This document shows, piece by piece, positions 1-8,329 of a stretch of DNA of 64,000 nt; position 1 is the stretch's first letter; the number at the start of each line of letters is the position of its first letter. A program made the position numbers and the translations under genes. The DNA is from Candidatus Gastranaerophilales bacterium. GTDB taxonomy: Bacteria; Cyanobacteriota; Vampirovibrionia; Gastranaerophilales; Gastranaerophilaceae. The stretch covers positions 1-64,000 of the forward strand of contig CALUQE010000009.1 of the NCBI GenBank assembly GCA_944322845.1. The letters are read 5' to 3'. The notes under the pieces are model-generated. The model made no database searches and was not told the DNA's origin. It saw only the letters and a program-made list of their open reading frames with translations.

Positions 1-209
1 ACCTTCTCATAAGGCAAATTATCGGAACCTCGAAAGATATAAGACGGATTCTTGTCAGGCTTAATTTTCTTTTCTTTAATTAACTTTTCTTTTTCAGCTC
101 TAATTCTTTCGATTAAAGCACTTGCCGGTTCATCATTTGGATCTTGAGGAACAAGTTTTCCTTGAACAGCTAATTGTAATATTGAATTTTTTAATTGCTG
201 TGCGTTCAT
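1..209 (-). CDS. hsdS: Type I restriction enzyme specificity subunit HsdS, N-terminal part (cut by window edge)
   Basis: The first 69 codons are visible. They open MNAQQLKNSILQLAVQGKLV, followed by a segment ending in PNDEPASALIERIRAEKEKL, the standard start of HsdS proteins that precedes the first target-recognition domain. HsdS binds the target DNA and assembles with HsdM (methylation) and HsdR (cleavage). The ATG at 209 shares one base with the hsdM stop codon (TAATG), so translation is probably coupled. The recognition domains lie outside the window, so specificity cannot be judged. Confidence 0.92.
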   Translation of the reverse strand, partial: MNAQQLKNSILQLAVQGKLVPQDPNDEPASALIERIRAEKEKLIKEKKIKPDKNPSYIFRGSDNLPYEK

Positions 210-1696
210 TATTCTTGAGTCTCCGCTAATTCAATACCTAAAATATCTGTAATTTGTCCTAATACACGGTCTATATCCGCATTTAAACTTGAACGTTTTT
301 CTTGATATTGTTGTATAAGTTCTTTAGGTGCAAGAATTTCTTCTTCTTCATGGGGGAACCCACACAAATCTATGTTGTAATTCCTATCAATAATATCCTG
401 CAAAGAGTATTTTTTTGATTTATCAAATTCATCAATAGTTATTTCTTCTCTGTTATTCCACCAATCGAATACTGGTTGGAAGTGCTCAAGTTGCATTGGC
501 TTTGTTTTTGAGAAGTTTTTATAACCTTCCGGCATATCCAATCTATAGAACCAGGTTTCTTCTGTTGGTTTAGTTTTATCAAAAAATAAAATATTTGTTG
601 TAATTGATGTATAAGGTGCAAATACACTATGCGGAAGTCGTATTACTGTATGCAAGTTAAACTCTGATAATAATTTCTTCTTTATTGCAACTTTTGCGTT
701 GTCTGTACCGAATAAAAATCCATCAGGTAAAATAACTGCAGCACGACCTTTTTCTTTTAATCTATACATAATTACAGACATAAATAAATCAGCAGTTTCG
801 CTGCTTGCCAAATCATCAGGAAAATGATTTTTTACATCTTTCTTTTCGCTACCACCATAAGGAGGGTTCATAAGTATAACATCAAATTGTTCATCTTCGG
901 TATAATCAAGAACATCTCTTAATAGCGAATTATCGTGATATATTCTAGGCTCATCAATTTCGTTAAGAAGCATATTTGTAATGCAAAGCATATAAGGGAA
1001 CTGCTTCTTTTCAATTCCATATATAGAATTATCAAAAGCCCCCTGGTCATCAGTAGTTTTTACTTTTTCTTTAAGTTGTTTTAGCCAACTTGTTAAAAAC
1101 CCACCTGTACCACAGGCAAAATCTGCCATTTGTTCACCAACTTGTGGATCAATAATTTTTGCCATAAAGTCGGTTACAGCACGAGGAGTATAGAATTCAC
1201 CTGAAGAACCTGCGCTTTGTAATTCTCTTAAAATTGATTCATAAATTTCACCAAATGCATGACTTTCTTCGTAGTCCCCGAGATCAAGCTCATCAATTTC
1301 GTTCAGAACTTGTCGTAATTGAACACCGTCTTTCATATAGTTATTTGCATCTTCAAAAGTTGTTTTAACTATTGCTTTACTCATAGGTGTTTGTGGTGTA
1401 ATTTCAAGATTTTTTAAAGTGGGGAATAATGTATTGTTTACGAAATTGAGTAATTTTTCACTTGTCATTGCACTGCCGGATTTGTCGTCTTTTGCCCAGT
1501 TTCTCCAACGACATTCTTCGGGAATAATTGACTTATAGTTGTTATCACTAAATTCCCAGTCTTCTTCTTTTGAGTCATAGACTTTTAAGAATAGCATCCA
1601 CGCCATTTGCTCAATTCTTTGCGCATCACCATTTATACCGGCATCATTGCGCATAATATCTCTGATTCTTTTTACAAATCCTGATAAATTACTCAT
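209..1696 (-). CDS. hsdM: Type I restriction-modification DNA methyltransferase subunit HsdM
   Basis: 495 aa, full family length. An N-terminal helical HsdM_N domain (about residues 5-140) precedes the N6-adenine methyltransferase domain. The SAM-binding motif I (ADFACGTGGF, about residue 190) and catalytic motif IV NPPYGG (about residue 277) are both present, so the enzyme looks active. It methylates adenine in the site recognised by HsdS and protects host DNA. It sits between hsdR (1-base gap) and hsdS (1-base overlap) in one minus-strand operon. Confidence 0.97.
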   Translation of the reverse strand: MSNLSGFVKRIRDIMRNDAGINGDAQRIEQMAWMLFLKVYDSKEEDWEFSDNNYKSIIPEECRWRNWAKDDKSGSAMTSEKLLNFVNNTLFPTLKNLEITPQTPMSKAIVKTTFEDANNYMKDGVQLRQVLNEIDELDLGDYEESHAFGEIYESILRELQSAGSSGEFYTPRAVTDFMAKIIDPQVGEQMADFACGTGGFLTSWLKQLKEKVKTTDDQGAFDNSIYGIEKKQFPYMLCITNMLLNEIDEPRIYHDNSLLRDVLDYTEDEQFDVILMNPPYGGSEKKDVKNHFPDDLASSETADLFMSVIMYRLKEKGRAAVILPDGFLFGTDNAKVAIKKKLLSEFNLHTVIRLPHSVFAPYTSITTNILFFDKTKPTEETWFYRLDMPEGYKNFSKTKPMQLEHFQPVFDWWNNREEITIDEFDKSKKYSLQDIIDRNYNIDLCGFPHEEEEILAPKELIQQYQEKRSSLNADIDRVLGQITDILGIELAETQE

Positions 1697-1697
1697 T

Positions 1698-4040
1698 CTA
1701 TCCTACCTTATAAATATTATTTTTTAATTCTTCTACGGCCTTAAAGTACTCGTCTTTTCCGCCAAATAATTGTGCAATTTTTGCAGGTTTTCCAAATTTG
1801 TTAATTGGATCTAATTTTAAAACATCAGCACTATTTAATTCAGATAAACCTGTATTCATATATTTATCTAATAATGCTTCAAGAACTTCTCTTGCAGCAC
1901 CACTATACTTACTGAAGAAGTCTCTCTTTTTAACATTATTTGCACGTTCTCTGCGTGTTAATGGCTTTGCACCATATGCAATATGGCAAATGAAGTCAAA
2001 GTCATCTACTTCAGTCATATTTTGTTCTTCTTTTAATGCTTCTAAATCAATGCCTTGTTCTTTCAGTAATTCAGTAATTTCGGATTTTTTATCTTCCTCG
2101 CTCCAGCGTTTAATAAATTGTTCTAATGACGATGAATAGCCAAGAATATTTGATTTAGTGTAATCAATAATATTTTCTTGTTTTAAGAGCTTGCCATCAG
2201 TATCATATACAGAAACTGTTTTATTCGTTATTCTTACAGAACAACCGTTTTTATCAACAATTGGTTTATAATTATCACCTGCTGGTAATGGTGGCTCCGG
2301 ACCTGGTCCCGGTCCAGGTTCTGGTCCTGGTCCTTTTTTCTTAGGATAATCCGGATCAATTTCAATTGGACCATCCCAATCAGGATCAGCAAATAATCGT
2401 GTAACGTTACGAAAATCCATAACGGTAAAACTCATTTTACCTTCTTTTTCTCTTAAACGAGTTCCACGACCAATAATTTGCTTAAATTCTGTCATTGAGC
2501 CAATCATCTTATCAAGAACTATTAATTTAGTCATTTTACAATCGGCTCCGGTAGATAAAAGTTCGGATGTCGTTGCAATAACAGGATACTCTGCTCGCAC
2601 GGAAATAAAGTAATCAAGCTTGCTTTTACCATAAGTATCGCTACCTGTAATCCTAACAACATAATCAGAATTTTCTTTTACCTTATCGGCGTTTAAATTA
2701 TTTAAAGCAATACGCATTCTTTCTGCGTGATCCTCCGAAGCACAGAATACAATGGTTTTCGCCATTCTATTGGTCGCTTTTAAATAATTTGTTATCTCTT
2801 TTGCTACTTGGTCAATTCTATCTTGAATTATAATATTGTAATCATAATCACTATTATTGTATATTCTATCTTCAATAACCTGACCATTAATATCGCATTG
2901 ACCTTTACGTGGTCTCCACCCATCACCAATATCAGTCGTAACATTTATAACTTTAAATGGCGCTAAGAAACCATCATCAATGCCTTCTTTTAAACTATAT
3001 GTATAAACTGGGTCTCCAAAATAAGAAATATTTGAAGTATATTTTGTTTCTTTAGGAGTTGCTGTCATACCAATTTGTGTTGCAGAAGAAAAATATTCCA
3101 AAATTCTGCGCCAACGACTTTCTTCTTTTGCAGAACCTCTGTGACACTCATCAACTATAATCAAATCAAAGAAATCAGGCGAAAAGAGTTCGCTATAATG
3201 TTCTTTATCATCATCGCCAATTAATTGCTGATACAATGAAAAATAAACTTCGTATGCAGTTATAGTTGTTTTATTATCTTTTGCAAAATTTACTTTATGA
3301 ATAGTTTTTTCTAACGGAGCAAAGTCTTGCTGAATAGATTGATCAACAAGAATATTTCTATCTGCCAAATATAAAATTTTCTTTTTTAACCCACTTTTTA
3401 TTAACCTATAAACAATTTGAAAAGCTGTATAAGTTTTACCAGTACCTGTTGCCATAACAAGTAATAAACGGTCTTGCCCTCTTGCAATAGCGTCAAGCGT
3501 TCTATTTACGGCAACTCTTTGATAATAGCGAGGCGGATATGTTTTACTGCTTGTGTAATAAGGTTGTTCTATAATATTTTCTTCAGCTTCAGTAATACCT
3601 GTGTTATTATTCTTCTCTGATTTAAATCTACTAATAAGTTCTTCTGGGCTTGGAAATTCATCTAAAGTAAATTCTCTTTCTTTACCTGTTAAAAAATCAT
3701 GTTCTATAAACCCATCACCATTAGAGCTATATGCGAAATTAATGTCTAATTTTTTAGCATATTCCATAGCTTGCTGCAGACCATGTGATACAGAGTGTTT
3801 ATTATCCTTTGCTTCTACAATTGCTATTGGATTATTTGCGTTTATATACAAAACGTAGTCAGCCTTTTTAGGCTTTTCTCTGGATGCCATATTACCACGC
3901 AAGTTGATTTTACCGTCAGTAAACTGAACTTTTGTTTCCATTGTAATTTTATCTTTCCACCCGGCTTTTTCTAATACCGGAGTAATAAAATTAAGTTTGA
4001 TATCTTCTTCAGTCATTTGATTTTTAGGTAATATAGCCAT
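1698..4040 (-). CDS. hsdR: Type I restriction enzyme HsdR, ATP-dependent translocase and nuclease
   Basis: 780 aa, in the size range of the shorter EcoEI-like HsdR group. The N-terminal nuclease domain shows the PD-(D/E)xK-type pattern (KKADYVLYI, then IAIVEAKD, residues 50-80). The helicase core follows: Walker A MATGTGKT near residue 200, the DECH box near 297, and the motif VI-like IIGRGTRLR near 540. Residues about 570-590 are a Pro-Gly-Glu repeat linker (GPGPEPGPGPGPEP) before the C-terminal domain. RBS GAGGTG lies 5 bases before the ATG. It is the first gene of the operon hsdR-hsdM-hsdS. All visible motifs are intact. Confidence 0.96.
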   Translation of the reverse strand: MAILPKNQMTEEDIKLNFITPVLEKAGWKDKITMETKVQFTDGKINLRGNMASREKPKKADYVLYINANNPIAIVEAKDNKHSVSHGLQQAMEYAKKLDINFAYSSNGDGFIEHDFLTGKEREFTLDEFPSPEELISRFKSEKNNNTGITEAEENIIEQPYYTSSKTYPPRYYQRVAVNRTLDAIARGQDRLLLVMATGTGKTYTAFQIVYRLIKSGLKKKILYLADRNILVDQSIQQDFAPLEKTIHKVNFAKDNKTTITAYEVYFSLYQQLIGDDDKEHYSELFSPDFFDLIIVDECHRGSAKEESRWRRILEYFSSATQIGMTATPKETKYTSNISYFGDPVYTYSLKEGIDDGFLAPFKVINVTTDIGDGWRPRKGQCDINGQVIEDRIYNNSDYDYNIIIQDRIDQVAKEITNYLKATNRMAKTIVFCASEDHAERMRIALNNLNADKVKENSDYVVRITGSDTYGKSKLDYFISVRAEYPVIATTSELLSTGADCKMTKLIVLDKMIGSMTEFKQIIGRGTRLREKEGKMSFTVMDFRNVTRLFADPDWDGPIEIDPDYPKKKGPGPEPGPGPGPEPPLPAGDNYKPIVDKNGCSVRITNKTVSVYDTDGKLLKQENIIDYTKSNILGYSSSLEQFIKRWSEEDKKSEITELLKEQGIDLEALKEEQNMTEVDDFDFICHIAYGAKPLTRRERANNVKKRDFFSKYSGAAREVLEALLDKYMNTGLSELNSADVLKLDPINKFGKPAKIAQLFGGKDEYFKAVEELKNNIYKVG

Positions 4041-4369
4041 TCTTCACCTCACAACTTCTGATAATAAAAACTTATAGGAAGCTACCTTAATTGTATCATG
4101 AAAATATTCCTTAGTTTGTTGTGTAACAATGCTGAGATAATTCCATTAAAACATATGCATATGTCAAATATGGACATGGCTCAAACAGTTTTTAAATGAT
4201 ATTCAAATATTGTTTAAATGGAGTTTTATTAGTGTTTAAATAGAGTTCATAATATTTTTCAAAAAGCATAAACCTTATTAAAAAAGTATCTGTTAATTTG
4301 AGAGTTAATTATCTTTGAGTTTAAGAATTTGTATCAATTAGTTTTGAAGTATTTCCTCCAGAATGTAAA
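4041..4369. other. AT-rich intergenic region upstream of hsdR
   Basis: No convincing ORF. It probably carries the hsdR promoter: the extended -10 TGATACAAT reads on the minus strand at 4098-4090, with no clear -35. Three GTTTAAAT/TTTAAAT blocks recur at about 4185-4245, two of them as GTTTAAATGGAGTT and GTTTAAATAGAGTT, 24 bases apart. Their role is unknown. Confidence 0.4.
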
Positions 4370-4393
4370 AAGTTTGAGAATTCTCTCAAACTT
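4370..4393 (-). terminator. Hairpin terminator on the minus strand
   Basis: A perfect 10-bp stem (AAGTTTGAGA / TCTCAAACTT) with a 4-base loop. Read on the minus strand it is followed by a short T run (CTTTTTAC), as in intrinsic terminators. It would end transcripts coming from the tRNA-Asn unit and the repeat region at 4400-4700. Confidence 0.6.
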
Positions 4394-4452
4394 CCGGGGG
4401 TACTTTTCTCAATCTCTCTGATAATCTACACAGAAAGAGGGTTGTAATCCTT

Positions 4453-4589
4453 TTGCCCGAAATAATCACACCATCTGTGCCGAGTAGAAAAAGAGTAAAA
4501 AGAGTATTTATGGTACACATGGTTTGATTATTTCCTACCCCTAAAATCCGCTACACAAGCCGATTGCCCGAAATAATCGCACCATCTGT
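4453..4589. repeat. Short repeat: two direct copies and one inverted copy of a GAAATAATC-containing unit
   Basis: The unit TTGCCCGAAATAATC plus ACACCATCTGT occurs at 4453-4478 and again at 4564-4589 with one mismatch over 26 bases, offset 111. Its core recurs in inverted form at 4519-4534 with one mismatch. There are too few and too irregular copies for a CRISPR array. The region lies between tRNA-Asn and a minus-strand terminator, so it may be transcribed. No gene of convincing length is present. Confidence 0.6.
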
Positions 4590-4702
4590 CATACGCAAAA
4601 CACTCACTTTATTACAAACGCCTTGTGGTTCTCGTCTAACTTTAGGGTTTTGGTTAAAACAAAAGCAGGAGCACGCCCTGCTTTAATTTTAACGATAAAA
4701 AA

Positions 4703-4774
4703 CTCCCCAGGTTGGACTCGAACCAACAACCTACCGGTTAACAGCCGGTTGCTCCGCCATTGAGCTACTGAGGA
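4703..4774 (-). tRNA. tRNA-Asn (anticodon GTT)
   Basis: The 72-nt cloverleaf reads on the minus strand. Acceptor strands TCCTCAG and CTGGGGA pair with one G-T; D-loop AGCTCAATGGCGGAG; anticodon stem-loop CCGGCTGTTAACCGG with GTT in the loop; T-arm GGTTCGAGTCC. The discriminator is G and the 3' CCA is not encoded. The 3' end is followed by A/T-rich DNA. The upstream leader contains partial copies of this gene (see the leader entry). Confidence 0.97.
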
Positions 4775-4894
4775 TTATTTTTGTTTTATTTAATTGTCTT
4801 ATCCTCAATGGCGGAGCAACTATCAAATATCTTGAGCCCGTTCCGCTTTCGCTACACTTGGGAGCTACTGAGGATTACCTTAATTTATTCAATT
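4775..4894 (-). promoter_or_regulatory. tRNA-Asn leader with a sense copy of the tRNA 5' end and an antisense copy of the D-arm
   Basis: Reading 5'-3' on the minus strand, three elements precede the tRNA. First is a 16-base copy of the tRNA 5' end plus its flank (4877-4862, identical to 4777-4762). Next is a GC-rich spacer with GCGAAAGC. Last is a 17-base perfect antisense of the D-arm region (4820-4804 versus 4748-4764). ATCCTCA at the start and TGAGGAT at the end of the leader unit can close a hairpin. The antisense part could alternatively pair with the tRNA itself. Tied to tRNA-Gly, which has the same arrangement. Confidence 0.65.
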
Positions 4895-4900
4895 GACTCT

Positions 4901-4931
4901 ATTATAGTAACAAATAAAAATTTTTTGTAAA
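4901..4931 (-). promoter_or_regulatory. Promoter for the tRNA-Asn leader
   Basis: Minus strand: TTTACA (4931-4926), 19-base spacer, perfect TATAAT (4906-4901). The predicted start near 4894 places the whole duplicated leader inside the tRNA transcript. The spacer is slightly long. Confidence 0.5.
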
Positions 4932-5116
4932 GAGGGAAATTTATACAAATTTGAAAGCCGGACAAAACTCGATTTTTAGCTTATCTCCATAAGAACACCC
5001 AACCTCCAGCCCAAACCAATCACCCCGTATATTTACCTCCACCGTACAAAAGCCCTGCTTGTAGTCTTAATCAACCAATCCAATGCATTTACCCCCGCTT
5101 CATAGAACTTAAAGTT
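4932..5116. other. Intergenic DNA without recognisable gene
   Basis: No ORF or RNA gene was recognised. TTTACCTCC and TTTACCCCC (near 5036 and 5090) resemble the TTTACCCCC at the 3' end of the adenine deaminase gene (47350), perhaps traces of a dispersed repeat. Confidence 0.3.
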
Positions 5117-5145
5117 TTGTACAAATTTTATGTCAATGATATGAT
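5117..5145 (+). promoter_or_regulatory. Sigma-70 promoter of nrdG
   Basis: TTGTAC, 17-base spacer, TATGAT. The palindromic TTGTACAA overlaps the -35; a similar TTGTACAA lies in the nadA upstream region (10727-10734). RBS GAGGAA follows before the ATG at 5175. Confidence 0.7.
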
Positions 5146-5174
5146 ATTTATATTGGAGAGAGGAATAGGGGAAA

Positions 5175-5666
5175 ATGAATTATCACAATATTACAAAAGA
5201 TGACATGCTAAACGGTGACGGTTTAAGAGTAGTTTTATGGGTTGCAGGATGCACACACCACTGTCACGGATGCCAAAACCCTATTACCTGGGATGTTGCA
5301 GGCGGTATACCTTTTGATCAGGCAGCTGAAGATGAATTATTTGAAGCGCTTGCAAAACCTCATATTTCAGGCATAACTTTCTCAGGCGGAGATCCGCTGC
5401 ATCCGTTTAACAGAGAAGAAGTTTTCAGACTGATAAAGAAAATAAGAAAAGAGCTGCCAAATAAAACAATCTGGCTATACACAGGATTTTTGTGGGAAGA
5501 AATTAGGGATATTCCGGATATTGCGGATATTGATGTTATTGCGGAAGGCAAGTTTGTTCAGGAGCTTCTGGATAACAACGCCCACTGGGTCGGAAGCACA
5601 AATCAAAGAGTTATTGACGTCAAGCCTACATTAGAAACCGGCGAAATTGTCCTGCATGATTCATAA
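5175..5666 (+). CDS. nrdG: Anaerobic ribonucleotide reductase activating protein NrdG (radical SAM)
   Basis: 163 aa, typical length. The radical-SAM cluster ligands are in CTHHCHGC (residues 26-33, CxxxCxxC), followed by the family block QNPITWD and the SAM-binding FSGGDPL near residue 73. NrdG uses a 4Fe-4S cluster and S-adenosylmethionine to create the glycyl radical in NrdD, allowing deoxynucleotide synthesis without oxygen. The nrdD gene is not in this window. The gene has its own strong promoter and appears monocistronic, with the next gene having a separate -10 element. Confidence 0.95.
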   Translation: MNYHNITKDDMLNGDGLRVVLWVAGCTHHCHGCQNPITWDVAGGIPFDQAAEDELFEALAKPHISGITFSGGDPLHPFNREEVFRLIKKIRKELPNKTIWLYTGFLWEEIRDIPDIADIDVIAEGKFVQELLDNNAHWVGSTNQRVIDVKPTLETGEIVLHDS

Positions 5667-5714
5667 AATTGTCACGAAATATTAAGATAAGTTTTCTTAG
5701 ATTCTTTCTTCTGG

Positions 5715-5720
5715 TATAAT
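5715..5720 (+). promoter_or_regulatory. -10 element of the acyl-CoA synthetase gene
   Basis: Perfect TATAAT preceded by a weak TTTCTT at 5693-5698 (16-base spacer). It overlaps the in-frame ATG at 5719, which therefore cannot be the start; the start is the ATG at 5755, preceded by AGGAGGA. Confidence 0.55.
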
Positions 5721-5754
5721 GCTGATTGAGGCTATGGTGTATTCAGGAGGAAGT

Positions 5755-7431
5755 ATGAAAGAACGTGAAAGCAACGTATTATCTTTACTTGAAGATAAGA
5801 CTAATATTTACGCACGCAAAATTGCACTCGGGATGAAAACACAATTCGGTTGGAAAGAAATTACATACGACGGATTGGGGCTTATGTCCAGAAGGCTTGC
5901 GGCATATTTGATGAACGATCTCGGACTTAAACGAGGTGAGAAGCTTGCAATACTTTCAGAATCCAAGCCTGAATACGGTGCTTGTGTGTTTGCCTCTGTT
6001 ATTGCAGGACTTATTACTGTTCCTCTTGATATTAAGCTTACCAAATACGAGCTGCAGTCTATTCTTTCTGATTGCATGCCGTCTGTAATGCTTGTTTCAC
6101 AGACTTATATCGACAAAGCACTCGAACTGCAGAAAGTAATTCCGTCTCTGAAACATATTATAGTAATGGACGAACATCCGGTTTATGATAATTTAGAGAG
6201 TATTTATACGATTCCGAACAATTATACCTGCAAATGGAGACACCGTTCAAGAAAGTCTACTGTTTTTATAATTTATACTTCCGGCACAACAGGAAAACCT
6301 AAAGGGGTTGAGACGACTTTCGGAAACATGCTTGCACAGCTCAAGGATTTAAAAGCAGCTTTTAACAAGATTCTTCCTTACGGTGATGTAAGAGTATTAT
6401 CAATTCTTCCGATGAATCACCTGTTTGAAATGACCGTCGGGTTTTCAACCTTCCTGAACCTCGGATTTACCGTATATTATACGCATAATCTTAAACCGAA
6501 AGATATTTTAAACACGATGCGGGACAGAAAAATTACATTTATGGTAGTTGTTCCTGCGTTCTTAAAGCTCTTGAAAACGGGACTTGAAGCAGAGATGAAA
6601 AATACTTCTAAATTCTCGCAGAAAATTTTCCCGTTTTTATATCATTTTGCCAAGTTTGTTCCGTTTATCTGGGCAAAAAAACTTATGTTCAGAAAAATTC
6701 ATAAATGTTTCGGCGGCTCATTTAAAGGCTGTATGTCAGGCGGTGCTCCGCTTGATTTGAATGTTGCAAAATTCTTCCAGAGAGTCGGTATTCAGGTGTA
6801 CGAAGTTTACGGATTAACCGAGACCAGCCCGATTGCAACAATCAATATAGAACGCCACAGGGATTTACGCTCTGTAGGGAAGCCGCTTCCGAGCTATGAG
6901 GCAAAAACAGACCCGCAAACAGGTGAATTACTTCTCAAAGGTCCTTCTATTATGAGAGGATATCATAATCAGCCGGAACTAACCAATGAAGCAATCGACC
7001 AAGACGGCTGGTTCCACACCGGCGATATTGCAAGAATTGACGATAAGGGTAGAGTTTATATAACCGGCAGAATTAAAAACATGATTGTTTTATCCGGCGG
7101 TAAAAAAGTCTTTCCGGAAGAAGTTGAATCTGTTCTTGAAAAAAGTGATTTGTTTGAAGAAGTCTGCGTATTCGGAGTTTCACGCGAAGGCGGAGCAAAA
7201 GACGGCACTGAAGATATTGCGGCAGTTGTTGTTCCGACCGATGAACTTAAAGCAAAATATGATGACAATACGCTGGATAAACTTATGAAAGATGAAGTCA
7301 AAAAGCTTTCACAGCGCCTGACACCGTACAAACGCCCGATTAATATTACTGTTCTGAAACAGGCTCTCCCGAGAACCGCGACAAGAAAAGTTCAGCGTAA
7401 AAAAGTTAAAGAGTTGGTTTATTCTAAATAG
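5755..7431 (+). CDS. AMP-dependent acyl-CoA synthetase/ligase (long-chain fatty acid type)
   Basis: 558 aa from the ATG at 5755, chosen for its AGGAGGA ribosome site; an in-frame ATG at 5719 lies inside a TATAAT box. ANL-superfamily motifs in order: the P-loop IIYTSGTTGKPKG (about residue 180), the adenylate motif VYGLTETSPI (about 355), the TGD and hinge region GRVYITGRIKNMI (about 435), and a C-terminal catalytic lysine region near PRTATRKVQRKKV. The enzyme should activate a carboxylic acid as acyl-AMP and transfer it to CoA or a carrier protein. The exact substrate is not evident. A uracil-DNA glycosylase gene follows after 9 bases, probably co-transcribed. Confidence 0.9.
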   Translation: MKERESNVLSLLEDKTNIYARKIALGMKTQFGWKEITYDGLGLMSRRLAAYLMNDLGLKRGEKLAILSESKPEYGACVFASVIAGLITVPLDIKLTKYELQSILSDCMPSVMLVSQTYIDKALELQKVIPSLKHIIVMDEHPVYDNLESIYTIPNNYTCKWRHRSRKSTVFIIYTSGTTGKPKGVETTFGNMLAQLKDLKAAFNKILPYGDVRVLSILPMNHLFEMTVGFSTFLNLGFTVYYTHNLKPKDILNTMRDRKITFMVVVPAFLKLLKTGLEAEMKNTSKFSQKIFPFLYHFAKFVPFIWAKKLMFRKIHKCFGGSFKGCMSGGAPLDLNVAKFFQRVGIQVYEVYGLTETSPIATINIERHRDLRSVGKPLPSYEAKTDPQTGELLLKGPSIMRGYHNQPELTNEAIDQDGWFHTGDIARIDDKGRVYITGRIKNMIVLSGGKKVFPEEVESVLEKSDLFEEVCVFGVSREGGAKDGTEDIAAVVVPTDELKAKYDDNTLDKLMKDEVKKLSQRLTPYKRPINITVLKQALPRTATRKVQRKKVKELVYSK

Positions 7432-7440
7432 GAGGCGCAA

Positions 7441-8052
7441 ATGCCTGCAGCAGAAGAACTCAGAGCGAAGTTAAATGAGATAAGAGAAAAATGCCTTACT
7501 TGTAAAAAATGTTCTCTTTGCGAAACCAGGCACAACATAGTTTTTGAAGACGGGATTCCAAATCAAAAACTAATGCTTATAGGCGAAGCTCCGGGGTTTT
7601 ATGAAGATCAGCAGGGAAAACCTTTTGTCGGCAAAGCTGGCCAGCTTTTGGACAGAATCTTTGCATCAGTAGGGCTTTCAAGAGACAAAGACGTTTATAT
7701 CTGCAATACCCTGAAATGCCGGCCGCCGGATAACAGAAATCCGCTCCCTGACGAAAAAGAAGCATGCTGGGAGTATTTGAAAGCTCAAATAGAAATTATT
7801 AAACCCAAAATTATTCTGCTTTGCGGAAACGTCGCAGTCCAGTCAATTTTAGGTAATGTTGGCGGAATTACCCGCATCAGAGGAAATTGGTACAAGCCTG
7901 AAAACGCAATCGTGGATGTCTATGGAGCCAAGATGATGCCGATTTTTCACCCATCCTACCTCTTGAGAAATGATACTCGTGAAAAAGGCGGCCCGAAATG
8001 GCTTATGTGGCAAGATATTCAAGAAATTAAACGGGAATACGATAAGTTATAA
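7441..8052 (+). CDS. Uracil-DNA glycosylase, family 4 (Fe-S)
   Basis: 203 aa, normal length for type 4 UDGs. Cysteines CLTCKKCSLC (residues 18-27) plus later Cys residues match the 4Fe-4S ligands. Motif A GEAPG with downstream GKPFVGKAGQLLD and motif B HPSYLLRN are present. It removes uracil from DNA at the start of base-excision repair. RBS GGAGG lies 6 bases before the ATG. It follows the acyl-CoA synthetase gene after 9 bases and is ended by a strong terminator. Confidence 0.93.
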   Translation: MPAAEELRAKLNEIREKCLTCKKCSLCETRHNIVFEDGIPNQKLMLIGEAPGFYEDQQGKPFVGKAGQLLDRIFASVGLSRDKDVYICNTLKCRPPDNRNPLPDEKEACWEYLKAQIEIIKPKIILLCGNVAVQSILGNVGGITRIRGNWYKPENAIVDVYGAKMMPIFHPSYLLRNDTREKGGPKWLMWQDIQEIKREYDKL

Positions 8053-8063
8053 GCACAATAAAA

Positions 8064-8091
8064 AACACCCATCTTTTGATGAGTGTTTTTT
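8064..8091 (+). terminator. Intrinsic terminator after the uracil-DNA glycosylase gene
   Basis: Stem AACACCCATC / GATGAGTGTT (one G-T pair), loop TTTT, then a T tract. The A-rich left flank makes it usable from the opposite tRNA-Gly side too. Confidence 0.85.
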
Positions 8092-8094
8092 ATT

Positions 8095-8167
8095 AGCGGA
8101 AGACGAGACTCGAACTCGCGACAGTCTGCTTGGAAGGCAGATACTCTACCAACTGAGCTACTTCCGC
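8095..8167 (-). tRNA. tRNA-Gly (anticodon TCC)
   Basis: 73-nt cloverleaf on the minus strand. Acceptor GCGGAAG / CTTCCGC is fully paired; D-arm AGCTCAGTTGGTAGAGT; anticodon loop CTTCCAA gives TCC; T-arm GAGTTCGAGTCTC; discriminator T; CCA not encoded. The leader repeats parts of this gene in sense and antisense (see next entry). Confidence 0.97.
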
Positions 8168-8323
8168 ACTTTATACTTTACTATTAAATTTTCACCCGGC
8201 TCAGTTGGTAGAGTATATCTCAGATACGCTCGGCGCAACTTTTGCCTCTTTCGGGAGTTTTCACTCAATCAGCCTCGCTGGGGCAACTGAGCTACTTCCG
8301 CACTTTGTGCTTCTGCACCCGAT
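8168..8323 (-). promoter_or_regulatory. tRNA-Gly leader with a sense copy of the tRNA 5' end and an antisense copy of the D-arm
   Basis: In minus-strand order: a 22-base exact copy of the tRNA 5' end and flank (8306-8285, same as 8172-8151), a GC-rich spacer of about 65 bases, then an 18-base exact antisense of the D-arm (8216-8199 versus 8141-8158), then about 30 bases to the tRNA. GCTCAGTTG and CAACTGAGC bound the unit as a 9-bp inverted repeat. The design is the same as in the tRNA-Asn leader although the tRNA sequences differ. Confidence 0.65.
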
Positions 8324-8329
8324 AAAAAA

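Noticed and set aside
4453..4589. Possible CRISPR array
   Set aside because: Only three imperfect copies in mixed orientation at irregular spacing and no cas genes.
4775..4894. Second tRNA gene or T-box element next to tRNA-Asn
   Set aside because: No complete cloverleaf and no T-box sequence; only 16-17-base fragments of the tRNA.
5719..5754. Upstream in-frame start for the acyl-CoA synthetase
   Set aside because: The ATG is inside the TATAAT box; the ATG at 5755 has an AGGAGGA site.
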